Source of the DNA: Terebella lapidaria
Lineage: Eukaryota > Annelida > Polychaeta > Terebellida > Terebellidae
Assembly: GCA_949152475.1 (NCBI GenBank)
Contig: OX424563.1
Coordinates: 4,809,001 to 4,873,000, forward strand
DNA: 64,000 bases
Reading direction: 5' to 3'
This document shows positions 27,301 to 35,467 of this stretch, piece after piece; positions within the stretch are counted from its first letter, which is position 1; every line of letters starts with the position of its first letter. Under the pieces are notes generated by a model, which was given only the letters and a program-made list of their open reading frames with translations, searched no databases and was not told where the DNA came from. A program made the translations under genes and the position numbers.

Positions 27301-27881
27301 CTACCAATTTCACATACATGAGCTCATGGTCACGTTCCCCGGGTAATTTATATTGATATTGCATAATTAGCACACTGTCTGTTGCCAAGGTTACCGCTCG
27401 CGACTAATTTCCATGGACAGCAGCTATATTTTTATAGCAACATCATTTCTATAACGCACTTGAACGATAACCGTATTGGCTCGGCTGTTGAAGCTGTAAC
27501 ATCCATATTGTGACAGTCTGTGGGCGATAGTCTTATTTTGTACATGATACTAATGAAATTCATATTTTCCATTTTCAATTCGCTGTGTACTCGACCATCC
27601 TCCACCGCAGCGATAGTTGCATGTCATTTCATTCAGAGGCTGCAATGAGCAACACTAATGGAGTGGGTAATAGATTGTCAGCTTGATTCTAATCACCGTC
27701 CATTAATATTGTTAATCGCTGGAGAAAAGACATGTGTTGTGATAACCTGTGGTGGTACTGAAGTCGTGTTACTCACCATGAATCCCTTGTACCATTTCTG
27801 GACTTGTTTCTCGGTGAAGTTGGTTTTGGAAGTGAGGTCGTTCAGGTCCTCCTTGGACAGTTTGGGCGCCTTGTTGCCCAT
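8134..27881 (-). CDS. EF-hand neuronal calcium sensor (NCS/hippocalcin-like), 4 exons, 188 aa
   Basis: Four phase-0 exons give a complete protein: exon 1 27777-27881 (M1-M35), exon 2 8927-9082 (52 codons), exon 3 8495-8611 (39 codons), exon 4 8134-8322 (62 codons plus TGA). Donors are GTGAGT, GTGGGT and GTAAGT; all acceptors end in AG. The NCS family senses calcium at membranes through four EF-hands. Here EF1 is degenerate (starts KDCPSGELS, the family's CPxG signature), while EF2 ([12 protein letters not shown]), EF3 ([12 protein letters not shown]) and EF4 ([12 protein letters not shown]) keep the coordinating residues. The length matches the family (about 190 aa). Gly2 is present, but the fifth residue counted from that Gly is Pro instead of Ser/Thr, so N-myristoylation is doubtful. 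Intron 1 is 18.7 kb and full of transposons. A paralogue with the same exon pattern lies at 50090-51829. Confidence 0.93.
8323..8926 (-). other. Introns 3 and 2 of the left NCS gene
   Basis: 8323-8494 and 8612-8926 are removed by splicing between the EF-hand exons. Open frames crossing exon 3 on the plus strand are antisense shadows. Confidence 0.8.
9083..10388 (-). other. Distal part of NCS intron 1, unique DNA
   Basis: No coding exon seen. The stretch 9790-9970 is notable for several homeodomain-type cores (TTAATTAG, TGATTAAT, GATTAATAA) and an E-box-like CAGATGG within about 180 bp. That is compatible with an intronic enhancer, but such words are common in AT-rich DNA. Confidence 0.3.
10389..10499 (-). 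mobile_element. 3' end of Penelope-like element copy A, cut off by the BEL insertion
   Basis: This block matches 43565-43676 almost base for base. There it continues directly into the Penelope-like 3' region; here it is interrupted by the LTR retrotransposon and resumes at 18139. The last bases, 'gtgag' at 10495-10499, are the target-site duplication of that insertion. Confidence 0.8.
10500..11434 (+). repeat. 5' LTR of the BEL/Pao element
   Basis: 935 bp, nearly identical to 17199-18133. It carries an AATAAAG hexamer near its right end (about 11361), a candidate poly(A) signal of the element. Confidence 0.93.
11473..17115 (+). CDS. BEL/Pao Gag-Pol polyprotein
   Basis: Single open frame of 1880 codons. 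Order of parts: a coiled-coil, Glu/Lys/Arg-rich N-terminal part (about 110-220); a Gag-like region of the DUF1759 type beginning near '[10 protein letters not shown]' (about 243); three Cys/His knuckle-like motifs (about 464, 498, 516); an aspartic protease of the DUF1758 type with '[12 protein letters not shown]' (about 595); reverse transcriptase with 'YMDD' (about 1005); RNase H with 'FSDAS' (about 1189); an HHCC integrase zinc finger (about 1516); an integrase core with 'GIDFFGP', 'CSDNGG' and 'GGVWER' (about 1586-1700); and a C-terminal DUF5641-like tail. This order is diagnostic of BEL/Pao rather than Gypsy or Copia. The polyprotein is normally cut by its own protease. Confidence 0.95.
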   Translation: MADQEKSVKTEGVEEPQESGDELKHLMKTRSGIKSVITRKINSIEELMSDPKNVDTVAKIQNSLSDVWAKFDETQRKIMALVSGDEDATTEHSQYYEREKDRIMDLDSKVTPWIDSSRTTEEDDVKPEDSVSQTSSERSSILRQVYEEKAKRRAAEVRLRFLEEEESLKEEEECLQRRRKLLAAKKDVEESAAREESLREAVVQESSFVSEKTSHRRREVSPRSTGMAEDAIRQASAAFFLPRQEVPVFTGDPLDYNNFILAFKTLIAEKICPSSRLFYLAQYTSGDVKELVKSCYTMDPEHGYTEALRLLKARYGQTFRIATAYVDRIVNGTAIKSEDTVSLQKFSVLLTSCNNTLKHCGHINKVENPESFRAIVAKLPFELRRKWRGRADSITEGEVRDIKFEDFVKFVEKEVRLASHPVFGNLSKTSKDGENNKSKKPDKAKSFATTGNLTPEKVKTKSWTCLLCTGPHLMSACPDFKQMSIDERYNSVQKLGVCFNCLHKHMVKDCKVRSRCQVCGGKHFTLLHRYGAPTLTNSISTPSQLAKAEANPAPANQGPGRVGAAVRESGQSISLQVVPVKVQAWDGSWVTTHAFLDNGSNMTFCSKALIDAVGLQGENATVRVTTLDRKEAIIEGQLFSLNVQDSQDGGFVTRLSSVICRPELPVSHQDKATQHDVDRWEHLKGVNITKVDSPVGLLIGNDNPELLQPLEVKPSPGDGPYAVRTVLGWVVNGPLGKGQNYKNGTCNFVNASSISQQIKLLYNQEFPESLADPTLEMSANDTKALNIMSESTQLKDGHYEMDLPLVTKPVSLPQNRVLAERRLHLLKQRLQKDPDLKTKYTTFMEDLFIKDHAELAPSNTTGKLAWFLPHHAVTNPNKPGKVRVVFDCSAKFENICLNDTLLQGPDLNNSLLGVLLRFRRFPIAMMSDIEAMFYQVRVSPQHRDLLRFLWWEGGEVSREPRVCRMNVHIFGAKSSPSCCSYALRRTALDNQVDNPTKEAILNNFYMDDCLVSVMNEEEAMALQSSLTSTLAKGGFRLTKWTSNSSAVLEKIPVSERAVGVQSVILNETNHEFPVERTLGVRWNLQTDSFGFDNIERVIKEKTVSRRSILSIMSSVFDPLGLVSPAVLPAKCILQELCRLQLGWDDPVPTNHQERWRNWLTELPVLANFQIPRSLLAVGKQLERFQLHHFSDASEKGYGSASYLRVSYVGGSVTSTLVLAKSRVTPLKVISIPRLELNAAALAVRMDSTIRRELQLPLQDSIFWSDSTTVLKYIRNDDKRYHTFVANRVAAIRDGSDPSSWRYVESQQNRADYCSRGLSPHALINNSRWIQGPSFLLNSPECWPQLNEQLEPLACDDPEVKKASSAAVIVDKDYEKSKDSITQLLERFSSWFELLRAVSWLLRVKTTLQKRVNHQKDDGSKVNLSMTPITVTEMSAAEQVVVKLVQNQHYQEELTSLQGSGNAVPKKSSLVKLNPVVEDGILKVGGRLSALYDSGYISKPSIMPKDHHVTTLLIRHFHHLCGHSGREYVLSLLRRKFWVIHGNSAVRSVISRCVKCRKVSGKVGEQKMADIPDVRLGVLEAPFTRAGIDFFGPFLVKRGRARAKRYALLITCLTTRAVHLEVTFDLSTDSFLNALNRFISRRGKPKIICSDNGGSFVKAEKEIRQGIALWNQRAIHTHLLQKSIDWRFNTPLASHHGGVWERCIRTARKILASILTEQVLDDEGLQTLLCETESIMNGRPLISQSNDPTDSEALTPAHLLLFQADSVKLPMDVFSTTDLYRRRWRQIQHLANVFWRRWIRSYLPLLQKRSKWTSQRRNLQVGDLVLFVDPSVSRNVWPLARVTEVFPGSDGLVRQVEVRTKTGSYRRPIDKLVLLEGVIDN
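17199..18133 (+). repeat. 3' LTR of the BEL/Pao element
   Basis: 935 bp partner of 10500-11434, followed directly by the 'gtgag' target duplication. Confidence 0.93.
19292..20765. mobile_element. Foldback DNA element with long inverted arms and TTAA target duplication
   Basis: The ends read AGGGTATATATCACGAAAAT in both orientations and are flanked by TTAA (19288-19291 and 20766-20769). The Penelope-like reading frame resumes cleanly when one TTAA is kept, so the borders are well defined. Inverted similarity continues deep into the element: 'gctaattaatatgcaaat..gatgt.tgacgtcat' at about 19460-19495 pairs with about 20562-20600, and 'ataatcagtga' at about 19590 pairs with about 20050. The core has 'ttgctaagg' and 'ttagcaacc' words. 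No transposase is encoded. TTAA is typical of piggyBac-type insertion, but the terminal bases are not the usual CCY, so the superfamily is uncertain. Confidence 0.88.
20161..20564. mobile_element. 404 bp inverted-repeat element nested in the foldback element
   Basis: The ends are TCATAGTTCCGA and its reverse complement. Further inverted pairs lie inside: 'gccccgcccac' with 'gggggcgtggc', and 'aaaagtcccacaaac' with 'gtttgtgggactttt'. The host element's left arm gives the sequence expected without the insertion ('gtcaatgacg'), which predicts a 2 bp AT duplication at 20159-20160 and 20565-20566. It carries no gene. Confidence 0.8.
21151..23900 (-). other. NCS intron 1, no gene recognised
   Basis: Mixed DNA. 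21.2-22.4 kb has only short open frames without motifs. 22.45-23.2 kb is less AT-rich and has no detectable repeat, so it may hold conserved regulatory DNA. Confidence 0.3.
23900..24350. promoter_or_regulatory. GC/CpG-rich segment inside NCS intron 1
   Basis: A stretch rich in C and CpG that contains a C run (24011-24024) and ends in a CT microsatellite. Base composition differs sharply from its neighbours. It could be an internal promoter or enhancer; no exon is recognised in it. This is inference from composition only. Confidence 0.25.
24297..24334. repeat. (CT)n microsatellite
   Basis: Uninterrupted CT dinucleotides for about 35 bases. Confidence 0.9.
24950..25115. repeat. Imperfect tandem repeat, ~70 bp unit, about 2.5 copies
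   Basis: Each unit contains 'aaattaaaccaa.tt', 'atccaaaacaa' and 'cccgcgggatag' or close variants. Confidence 0.65.
25550..26180. repeat. Two diverged direct copies of a dispersed repeat
   Basis: About 25550-25870 and 25920-26180 share, in the same order, 'ccaa..tggcc'/'atccaagatggc' words, a 'tat..ctc.ggaatat' block and 'tagcagt', ending in 'gctcttgacca' and 'gcgtcttgatca'. No coding capacity. Confidence 0.45.
26200..27776 (-). other. Proximal part of NCS intron 1
   Basis: AT-rich, short open frames only; no exon or element end that I can support. Confidence 0.35.
27777..27881 (-). CDS. Exon 1 of the left NCS gene
   Basis: It encodes 35 residues beginning [13 protein letters not shown] and ending KWYKGFM, the N-terminal helix of the NCS family, followed directly by the donor GTGAGT (27771-27776). 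The start is the only in-frame ATG giving the family's Met-Gly start. It is 18.7 kb from exon 2. Confidence 0.92.
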
Positions 27882-29250
27882 CCCGCGTGTTGCAGGTGTG
27901 CGGAGCAGGTGCGTGTGTCTGCCGGCTCACCGCCTCATACCGCCACCAACAGGTGCCCGGGGCTATCCTCAGCCGACACCGGGTCACGATACACCGCTAA
28001 AACAAATTACATATGAATTGAAAATGTCACATAAATTACAAAACGACTAGCCAAGAAAACATGGATATTGGGTTTCAGTAGTCTGCTATCCAAAGCCAAT
28101 ATATGTCAGGATGTGGAGCGTCTGCAGCTCCAGTCGGTGAGCAATGCAATCCTCGGGGAATATCCTACAGTACCGGACACGGGACATCCAGTGCCCCCAA
28201 TGTCCCACTAGTGGTCTCCGCTCTTACAAATTCCAGCTTCCTTACGTCGTCATCAAATATCAATCAAGCTATTACGGTGGGGAAGCGGTGAGCCCGACCG
28301 GAGGGGGACGGGCGGGTTGGGGGTATATCCTCCCCCTCGTGCCCACAATCCCTAGATCGAGCCGTAATCCAAACGGGGCTACTTAATGACACGACGACCA
28401 ACCTTCGGCTCGCCGAGCCAGCTCCAAGCCGCAGATGATAAATGCACATAGAGTCCCCCGTGAGACCATGGACAGTCGGTGCAAAGCCATCTAAATGTAG
28501 AAAAATATGTTTTCCGCCCTCTCCTCTCCTCTCCCAGTCGCCCTTTGTCTGTACCTGCTCTATGAGAGTAGGATGCGGTGGAGAGATTGTTTTGCTGTTG
28601 TAGCCTCGGCAGCAACCGTGCAAAATGGTACCTTGTCTCCGACTTCGAGTCCAGAGATGTGACCACGTTAGTTTGGGCATGAAGACCCAGGAAAAACTAG
28701 CAGAGTCACAAGGCCACACTCCAATATACACGGTCACTTATAGACGGGCGTGTTAACTAATCTAATAACCTCCAACGCTTTCAATCGATTAGCCAATGCC
28801 ACGGAGAGCCGAGTCCTGGTTTACGGGGACGAAAGATAGGCTGCGTGTAGTTAGCAGACGACAACAGTGCTCCAGTGGGCAGACGACAGCGAGTTTCCCG
28901 CCCTTTCCCTGTGCCACGTGAAGAGGCAGACGAGCGTCCTCACCCGACATGGGCCGCGATGTCTCTAAGTCCGCGTGTGCCTCCTCTCTGTTTAATCTGC
29001 AACAGAAGACGTGGAAAACGGATTAGATGCGAATGCGGATGACGAGTTAAGTGTCCTGTGTAGTTTGGGACTGCTCCTCCTCCTCCTCCTCCTTCCACCC
29101 TCCCAACGTCCACCCAATGACTTGGGATGAGCCATGAACCAGGGACTAAATGGCAAGCAATGTAGGCAGCTGGCTTCAGGGGGCATTGTTTCAAAGAGAC
29201 AGAAGTAAAAAAGAGAAGAGGCGGTTTTCTTTCGCAAGGTTACTCTTTCT
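27882..29250 (-). promoter_or_regulatory. GC/CpG-rich 5' region of the left NCS gene
   Basis: The 1.3 kb upstream of exon 1 is clearly richer in G, C and CpG than the surrounding DNA, as expected for a promoter with 5' UTR. Open frames of up to 157 codons here (for example 28264-28737 minus) have no known motif and probably reflect few stops in GC-rich DNA. No TATA box could be assigned. Confidence 0.4.
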
Positions 29251-29699
29251 CTTTCATCCGAGGTGACACGTCATGTGGCTGCATGGCCCTAGGACTTGGT
29301 AAATTTGCATCTATTCTTGTGACGTTTAAATTGCAGAGGGATTTCCAGAAAACGCCTGAGGCCATACATTCATTATCACTGTCGTATATTCGATGCCTTG
29401 AGATACGTAGGAATTGCGAGGAAGAGTCCGTCTTTTGTGGCTCGGGTGCGTCTAATACTCTATACCAATCGGGTGAACCTTGATATAAGTAATTTTTGCA
29501 ACGATATTGAATATCGCTCAGTATCTATGCAATGATCGTAATGACTTCAAGCACAGTCATTTCAAAGGACTGGAATTTGCGAGAAAATGCCGTGGAGTGT
29601 CAGTGAATGTTGGACATTCGTGTAGCCTTACTGAATAATGACGTTATAATGTTATATGTTTCCTGTCATATCGCACATTCGAGTAAATACATTGATGGG

Positions 29700-29703
<4 letters not shown>

Positions 29704-29735
<32 letters not shown>
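29704..29735. repeat. (CT)n microsatellite
   Basis: About 30 bases of uninterrupted CT dinucleotides. Confidence 0.9.
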
Positions 29736-29736
<1 letters not shown>

Positions 29737-30694
29737 AATTATATCTTCGTCGTTCACGATCCTGATATGCAACAGCTCTCATACCCTAGTGTAGATTCCA
29801 TGGAAGACGATCGCTTGCTCGCGATTCAACAGCTGACCCGGGGTAATTGGGTTTTACGACCTTGTCCCGGCCAGGTGACGAAGGCTCCTCTGGGCACAAT
29901 AAGCTCGTTTACTGCTCATATATGGCTGCATCGGCATCTCCATATCAATATATCGTCCTCTGCAAAACGCATTTTGCACGATCAGGCATAGATATGCAAT
30001 CTAAGCCTGTGTTTGTTTCCGGTACTGGTATCGCTAGCTCGACGTGAATACCTCATTTACTGGGAATATATTGGTGGATAATCTACTTTAGCTGTACAAT
30101 GCTCAGACATAATACGCCTAGAGTGTCAATACGCGGTATAGGAATTATTTCATTGCACGATATTATCTATAAGTCTAAGACGCATCCAGAGTATACATAC
30201 AGACACATAAAACTGTCGAACCCCAAACCGACTGAACGTGAAAAACCGCCCAAGCTGTTCAGTTAAACTGCAGAGTGACTATAGCACATTTCATAGACAT
30301 TCGCCAGTCTACAGTTGACTGTAAAAATATCGATTTCAGAACAAATAATTTGTTGTGCAAATATATTACCAGTCATGATATATACAAAACTCTCTTAATC
30401 CTGAATAGGATTAGCATTATTATTGTGAATTCATGTTGTGACCCAAAGAAAAATCTATGTTTGTACCAAAGACCTAAATCTTCTGAAAAATGAAGGCAAG
30501 TAAGATCATCACAACAGCAAAATGTTACGCGTCCTCAGATCATTGTGTTATGTGGAATATCTCAGTCACAGCCATCAATATTTGTTTTATTTTGTTTCAA
30601 CTCTTAGATGATAACAGTTATTCGCGTTCAAAACAATGACCTACAGCTACGAATTCGCTAAAGATGCATTCTCCAGTACACTCTCCTCGTGTAT

Positions 30695-31030
30695 ACATAT
30701 GAATGAAGCCCAGAGGTTTAACATCTTATCCCCATAGCTCCCTACAAAAGTCAATAATGCAGGCTGTGGTCATTATAATTGCGGCTCGGAATTCGATTGA
30801 TCCGCTAGCCATAAGAAAGACAACTACTGGGGCTTCAGTCTGCATGAAAAAGATGTATCATTGCCCACCACGTACATTAGCACCCAACAGTTTTGAATGG
30901 CACATCTTCGACTTGAGTCCCGGACTCCCGGTGTGTGCCTAATACATGAGACTGGACACCAATTGAAACATCGATGGCACAAATGAGCGCTAATTGTGTT
31001 ATTTTGAATGTACGTGTACAAAAATAAAAC
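30695..31030 (+). repeat. Dispersed repeat, copy 1
   Basis: It aligns with 42838-43185 over about 330 bp: shared blocks include 'aagtcaataatgca.gctgtggtcatt', 'gaattcgattgat', 'gactcccggtgtgtg' and 'aacatcgatgg'. Divergence is moderate, so both copies are old. Confidence 0.75.
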
Positions 31031-31440
31031 GAATTCAGTTGTAAATGGAATGTGGGATAATCACACCCCAAAACGACACGATTTCGATTGATATTGAGAA
31101 CATAGATAGGCCTAGTTCTATGTTCTTAGATTATTCCACGATTTATATGTTATTCTACAGAGCAAAAAGACGCAGCAAGCCTAGTTATCGGGGTCCATAA
31201 CGATGTTGCCAGTGTAATACATCTGAAGTTGTACATATTGTACTGATTTTGATTTTTGATTTTGAATCATTTATTAGAGTGACCAAGGCACACACAAATT
31301 CAATAACAATATAACAATTCAATACATTTGATGCCTCCAGCCACACAGGGCTTATTAGTCACTATAAAAACACGTGTATATAGACATGGTGAAAATATAA
31401 GCACAAAATTGAAAATAAATCACTACAAATATATGATATT

Positions 31441-31950
31441 CTATTGATATAAAATGGATTTACGGTGTTCCAATGAATCGCAGAGATATTTGGCTAAATA
31501 TTTTTGACATTTTTCAACGATATTTACGAACTTATCATGATCATTATTTTCCTCAAAATTTGGCAAACTATTTTTAACACAGTTATACAATGTAGATCTG
31601 AAGGTTGCATAAGCGGGACAAGATATTACCAAATGAAATTCATCCTCAATCTCTTTAAGGTTACACACATTACATATTCTATTTTCTAAAGCGGTATTAT
31701 TGTATCTGCCAGTTTCAATTTCTAGTGGTAAAATTCCTAATCTAAATTGAGCAACTATGGAACGGTTTCTTTTATTCATGTAATAATTAATGTAATCTTC
31801 TGTGCACATGTTAGTTTTAAATGACATATATGTACGTAATTTCGGTTTCTTTCTTATCGCTAATTTCCAGTTTTCCTCATTCAATTTCATAAATTTCTCT
31901 TTGATCTCAGTCATATTACATATGATCCTGTTTATAAATACATCATTCAT
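31441..31950 (-). pseudogene. C-terminal part of the LINE polyprotein
   Basis: About 169 codons. It contains the zinc-knuckle-like pattern CNVCNLKEIEDEFHLVISCP (about residues 94-113), typical of the C-terminus of several LINE clades. It is out of frame with the reverse transcriptase by one base, at a run of eight T on the minus strand near 31963-31970. One T fewer would make the two continuous, so a homopolymer error or a single insertion is likely. Confidence 0.8.
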
Positions 31951-33976
31951 GTCTAAAATTGAAAAAAAATTCTTCTAGTTCGGAGCACCAATTTTTGTTA
32001 CATAATTCGTAGTCATAGTTAAACAATTTTTTCAAAATCCTTTCATCATCCATACAAACTAATTTGTTCCAATATCTCAACATTGACATAAATCTTCTAT
32101 ATTTACAACATAACCACCCGAAGTCACCATCCATACCAGAAATAGGAGCAAATTTATGAACACCAAGATAATATCGCATTGATCTATTTTGTACATTGCT
32201 ACTGAATGAAAATTGTTTAAAACCAATCACTTCACTTGCGTAATCATGTATAGGGATGATTGCAGCATTGTACATTTTCTCATATGTATGAAATCCAGCA
32301 TCTTTTATATTTTTAAATTTGTTTATCAACCCACCAAGTGCTCTTCCAGCTGAATCACAAAGGATTTTTGTCCCAAATTCAAAAGTTAAAAATTCATCGA
32401 AATATACACCCAGATATTTGTATTTGTCCACAACTGACAACTCCTTTTCACCAAAGAAAAAAACATTATTTGTTACACCACAACGTCTAGGGCGAAAATG
32501 AATAATATTCGACTTATCAACATTCAATCTCAACTTCCATTTATGACACCAGCTATACATACAGGTTAACATTTGTTGTAAATTTTCTGCATTTTCAACA
32601 ATCAATACAATGTCATCAGCATATAACAACAAAGAAATATTTTGTTGATTACAATCTACACCAACACCAAGTGATTTAATTTCTTCAGCTAATCCATTTA
32701 TAAATAACGAAAAAAGTGTCGGTGATAAATTATCACCTTGACGGACACCAGCTTTGGATGTAAACATAGTACTGTACATATTATTTACACGAACACATGA
32801 TGTAGTTTTTCCATACATCGATCTTATGGATTGCAAACATCTACCATTAATGTTATATAATAATAACCTGTAAAACAATAAATCACGATCGATACAATCA
32901 AACGCCTTTTCCATATCAATGAATGCACACATAGTCGATGAATTTTGTTTTTGTCTATTCCTCAGTATACTACTCAATGAAAATATGTGGTCAATACATG
33001 ATCTATTTTTACGAAATCCATTTTGTTCATCTACAATGATATTATTTTTGTCTGAAAATTTTACAATACGATTATTAATCAAAGACGAATATGTTTTCGA
33101 TATACAAGACAACAAGGAAATACCTCTATAATTTAGCGGCACATAGGGATCTTTCCCAGACCCCTTGGGGATTGGGTTTATTATTGCACATAACCAAGAT
33201 GAGGGTAAAACACCAGTATCAAATACAGACTTGAACAGTTTATATAGGGCAAAATACACACCAGGACATTTAATAACTTCATTTGGAATACAATCCAATC
33301 CTACTGCTTTCTTAGATTTCAGTTTCTTAATTGTCTCTACAACTTCATCATATGTTATATCTTCATTGATATCTACATTGCAACCAGTTCCAAACGAATT
33401 CGATTCATAATTTTGAACAAAAGCTTTTGCGTGGTCAGAAAAAGTTTCATCATATGCCGATATGTCAGGATTATACAATTTCTCAAAAGTTTTAGACCAT
33501 TCATTCAAAACCATATTTGGATCACTCACAAAACCTTGCTCACATTTCACACTATTTGGAATATTTTTATGCTTCGAAGGTCCCAGGTTTTTAACATGCT
33601 CCCAAAACTTTTTCGGGTCATTTGTACACACTTTTTCCATTTCATCTATTTTATTTCTTCTGTATTGCCTTTGGGTGAACCTTAAATATTTATCGAATTT
33701 AGATCTAGCAGACACAAATCTATTTCTCATATCTAGTACATGTTTTTTCTTACTAAGTTTATCTCGTTTGCATCGCAGATACAAAGCTACTTTCACAGAC
33801 ATATCTTTCCATAACAATGTAAGCTGTTCATTCCAATAAGGTTTATAATTCTTAAATTTTGTTCTAATTGATTTACCACATTGTTTATAATTGAGAAATT
33901 TGTCCATTTCTGAGAATATACAAGAACATAGTGAATTATATATTACATCTATTGAACTTTGATTTTGAGTTTCCAA
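31943..33976 (-). CDS. LINE reverse transcriptase domain
   Basis: Open frame of about 677 codons. Reverse-transcriptase boxes in order: 'KAVGLDCIPNEVIK' (about 222), 'INPIPKGSGKDP' (about 265), 'LNYRGISLLSC' (about 281), 'QNGFRKNRSC' (about 318), 'FIDMEKAFDCIDR' (about 350), 'KAGVRQGDNLSPTLF' (about 408) and the catalytic 'YADDIV' (about 452). This copies element RNA into DNA at the target site. The later 'ISGMDGDFGW' and 'LRYWNKLV' blocks occur in related animal LINEs. The frame stays open into the endonuclease part apart from one stop. Confidence 0.92.
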   Translation of the reverse strand: METQNQSSIDVIYNSLCSCIFSEMDKFLNYKQCGKSIRTKFKNYKPYWNEQLTLLWKDMSVKVALYLRCKRDKLSKKKHVLDMRNRFVSARSKFDKYLRFTQRQYRRNKIDEMEKVCTNDPKKFWEHVKNLGPSKHKNIPNSVKCEQGFVSDPNMVLNEWSKTFEKLYNPDISAYDETFSDHAKAFVQNYESNSFGTGCNVDINEDITYDEVVETIKKLKSKKAVGLDCIPNEVIKCPGVYFALYKLFKSVFDTGVLPSSWLCAIINPIPKGSGKDPYVPLNYRGISLLSCISKTYSSLINNRIVKFSDKNNIIVDEQNGFRKNRSCIDHIFSLSSILRNRQKQNSSTMCAFIDMEKAFDCIDRDLLFYRLLLYNINGRCLQSIRSMYGKTTSCVRVNNMYSTMFTSKAGVRQGDNLSPTLFSLFINGLAEEIKSLGVGVDCNQQNISLLLYADDIVLIVENAENLQQMLTCMYSWCHKWKLRLNVDKSNIIHFRPRRCGVTNNVFFFGEKELSVVDKYKYLGVYFDEFLTFEFGTKILCDSAGRALGGLINKFKNIKDAGFHTYEKMYNAAIIPIHDYASEVIGFKQFSFSSNVQNRSMRYYLGVHKFAPISGMDGDFGWLCCKYRRFMSMLRYWNKLVCMDDERILKKLFNYDYELCNKNWCSELEEFFFNFRHE

Positions 33977-34012
33977 CTCAAGCCTTTTAATTACAGTATT
34001 TATTTTATTGCC

Positions 34013-35035
34013 TCACTCGGTGTTCAACATGAAATCTTGAGGCATATTTGACAGGTCATATTTTTTCTGAGCAGTATTGACAATCATATTCACATCAGAC
34101 AAAGCAGGATTATGTACATGGTTGGATGACCTCATTGGGCAATTTGATTTTGAGTCATTGAACTTGGAGCTGTGTGTATCCAACAACATGTCACCGGGGC
34201 TAAAGTACATATCAACAAATACAATAGAGTGGTCTGGGGGCCGGCTCAAGTCTGATATAGTTTGTTCAAGTCCAAATTTTGCAATTAAATCTGACATAGT
34301 ACATACATTGAAATTTGAACAATTTTTCAGGTTTTCATGTTGAACACAAATATAATCTACAACTGAACTACCTTTATTTGATATACATGTGAAATTATCA
34401 TTATCAAATCTACCATTCAATATACACATATTTGTTTCTTGTAAATGTTCAATAAAATCTTCTCCTTGAGGGTTTTTGATATCATCAATCACAATTCTAT
34501 TTTGGATCACATCGTTCACCTTTTCAAATATATCACATAAATTGCCAATTCGAGCATTCATATCACCACACAAAATGATGGCATCTGCTTCTGAGCTTTC
34601 TACATATACTTGACTAGATACATAAGAGAATATATCATGAGAATTTCGTCCTCTAGTTGAATTTGAGGGAGGAATGTAACAACCAAATAACACTAAATGG
34701 CATGAATTATGTTTGTGGAATAGAGACAGTTTTATGACACTGTCTATAGAAATGTCTGTTTTAACATCATAATTCTGTAAAACGTTATTTTTTACTAGAA
34801 ATCCCACACCACCAGAACCTTTCCTTGCGTTTTTGTGTATATGCTTTCTATTGTTTCCAAACGAAGTGTAAATATCTACAGTAATATTTTCACCTGGTTT
34901 CAAATGTGTCTCACATAAACATAATACTTCAATATCACAGTTTAAACAAATTTGATACCTTAGATTCTGATTATTGGTGGTCCAGCCGTTGACGTTCCAC
35001 GTAGCGATGCGAAGTGACTCCCTGTGTGACTGACT
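34013..35035 (-). pseudogene. LINE AP-type endonuclease domain
   Basis: The domain starts at 'ATWNVNGW' (about 35006) and continues with 'LCLCETHLKPG', 'GGVGFLV', 'CGDMNARIG', 'SSVVDYICV' and 'PPDHSIVF', the ordered catalytic motifs of apurinic-type LINE endonucleases (Asn, Glu, Asp/Asn, Asp, Asp/His). It is open from just after an in-frame TAG (35042-35044) to a TGA at 34013-34015, which alone separates it from the reverse transcriptase in the same frame. Its role is nicking the target DNA. Confidence 0.85.
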
Positions 35036-35041
35036 GTTGTC

Positions 35042-35467
35042 CTATGCCGGATATTGGAGGTTTCGGGGAACCGGAGGTCGAGGAGGACATGCAGGAGTCC
35101 CGAAATAGGTACTGGTTGGGAACGAGTTGGGAGAGTGGGGACGGAGAGCAGGGTTCGCGAGGTAGGGTCGTGGCATGGTACCAGTCGGAAACGGGTTGGC
35201 AGCAGGGTCGACAACTTGCCCATTGCCCTGGTTGGAGATGATACTCGGTGACGTTATCATCTGGCCTCGGTCATCCACAGGGAAGCTTGAGTAAGCATCT
35301 CTGGAGCAAGGCTGGGCATCTCTAAAGCGGGACTGTACTTCCTGGTGTCGACGGGGTGGGTACGGCGAGCTATGTCTCTGAATATCCGCATGTACTATAT
35401 GAATATCCGCATGTACTATATGTACTTGTGATAGGGACCTAGTGGTATTTATGCTAATTTGGAGCAC
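35042..35467 (-). pseudogene. Pro-rich ORF1-like segment of the LINE
   Basis: About 141 codons in the same frame as the endonuclease, rich in Pro, Ser and Arg, ending at an in-frame TAG. It contains a duplicated 'HIVHADI' block from a 21 bp tandem repeat at about 35386-35430. No ATG start is assigned; the element may be 5'-truncated here. Confidence 0.5.

Larger units (their letters stand above)
29251..31240. other. Intergenic, with one microsatellite and one dispersed repeat
   Basis: No gene recognised. It holds a (CT)n run at about 29705-29733 and the repeat at 30695-31030 described separately. Confidence 0.4.
31245..35467 (-). mobile_element. Nearly full-length LINE (CR1/RTE-type non-LTR retrotransposon)
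   Basis: Minus-strand element of about 4.2 kb. The 3' end (low coordinate) carries a short 'tcaaaatcaaaaatcaaaatca' type tail at about 31243-31268. Upstream of it come a Cys-rich C-terminal part, reverse transcriptase, AP-type endonuclease and a Pro-rich ORF1-like part. Endonuclease, reverse transcriptase and ORF1-like parts lie in one frame, separated by single in-frame stops, and the C-terminal part is shifted by one base at a homopolymer. So only about three lesions separate it from an open element. The 5' end is approximate. It lies between the two NCS genes, in the same orientation. Confidence 0.9.

Noticed and set aside
28264-28737. 157-codon minus-strand frame upstream of NCS exon 1
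   Set aside because: It lies in GC-rich DNA with few stops; no domain, no splice context and low-complexity peptide. Treated as promoter/UTR.
32319-33839. Plus-strand frames of 60-125 codons
   Set aside because: Antisense to the LINE reverse transcriptase.
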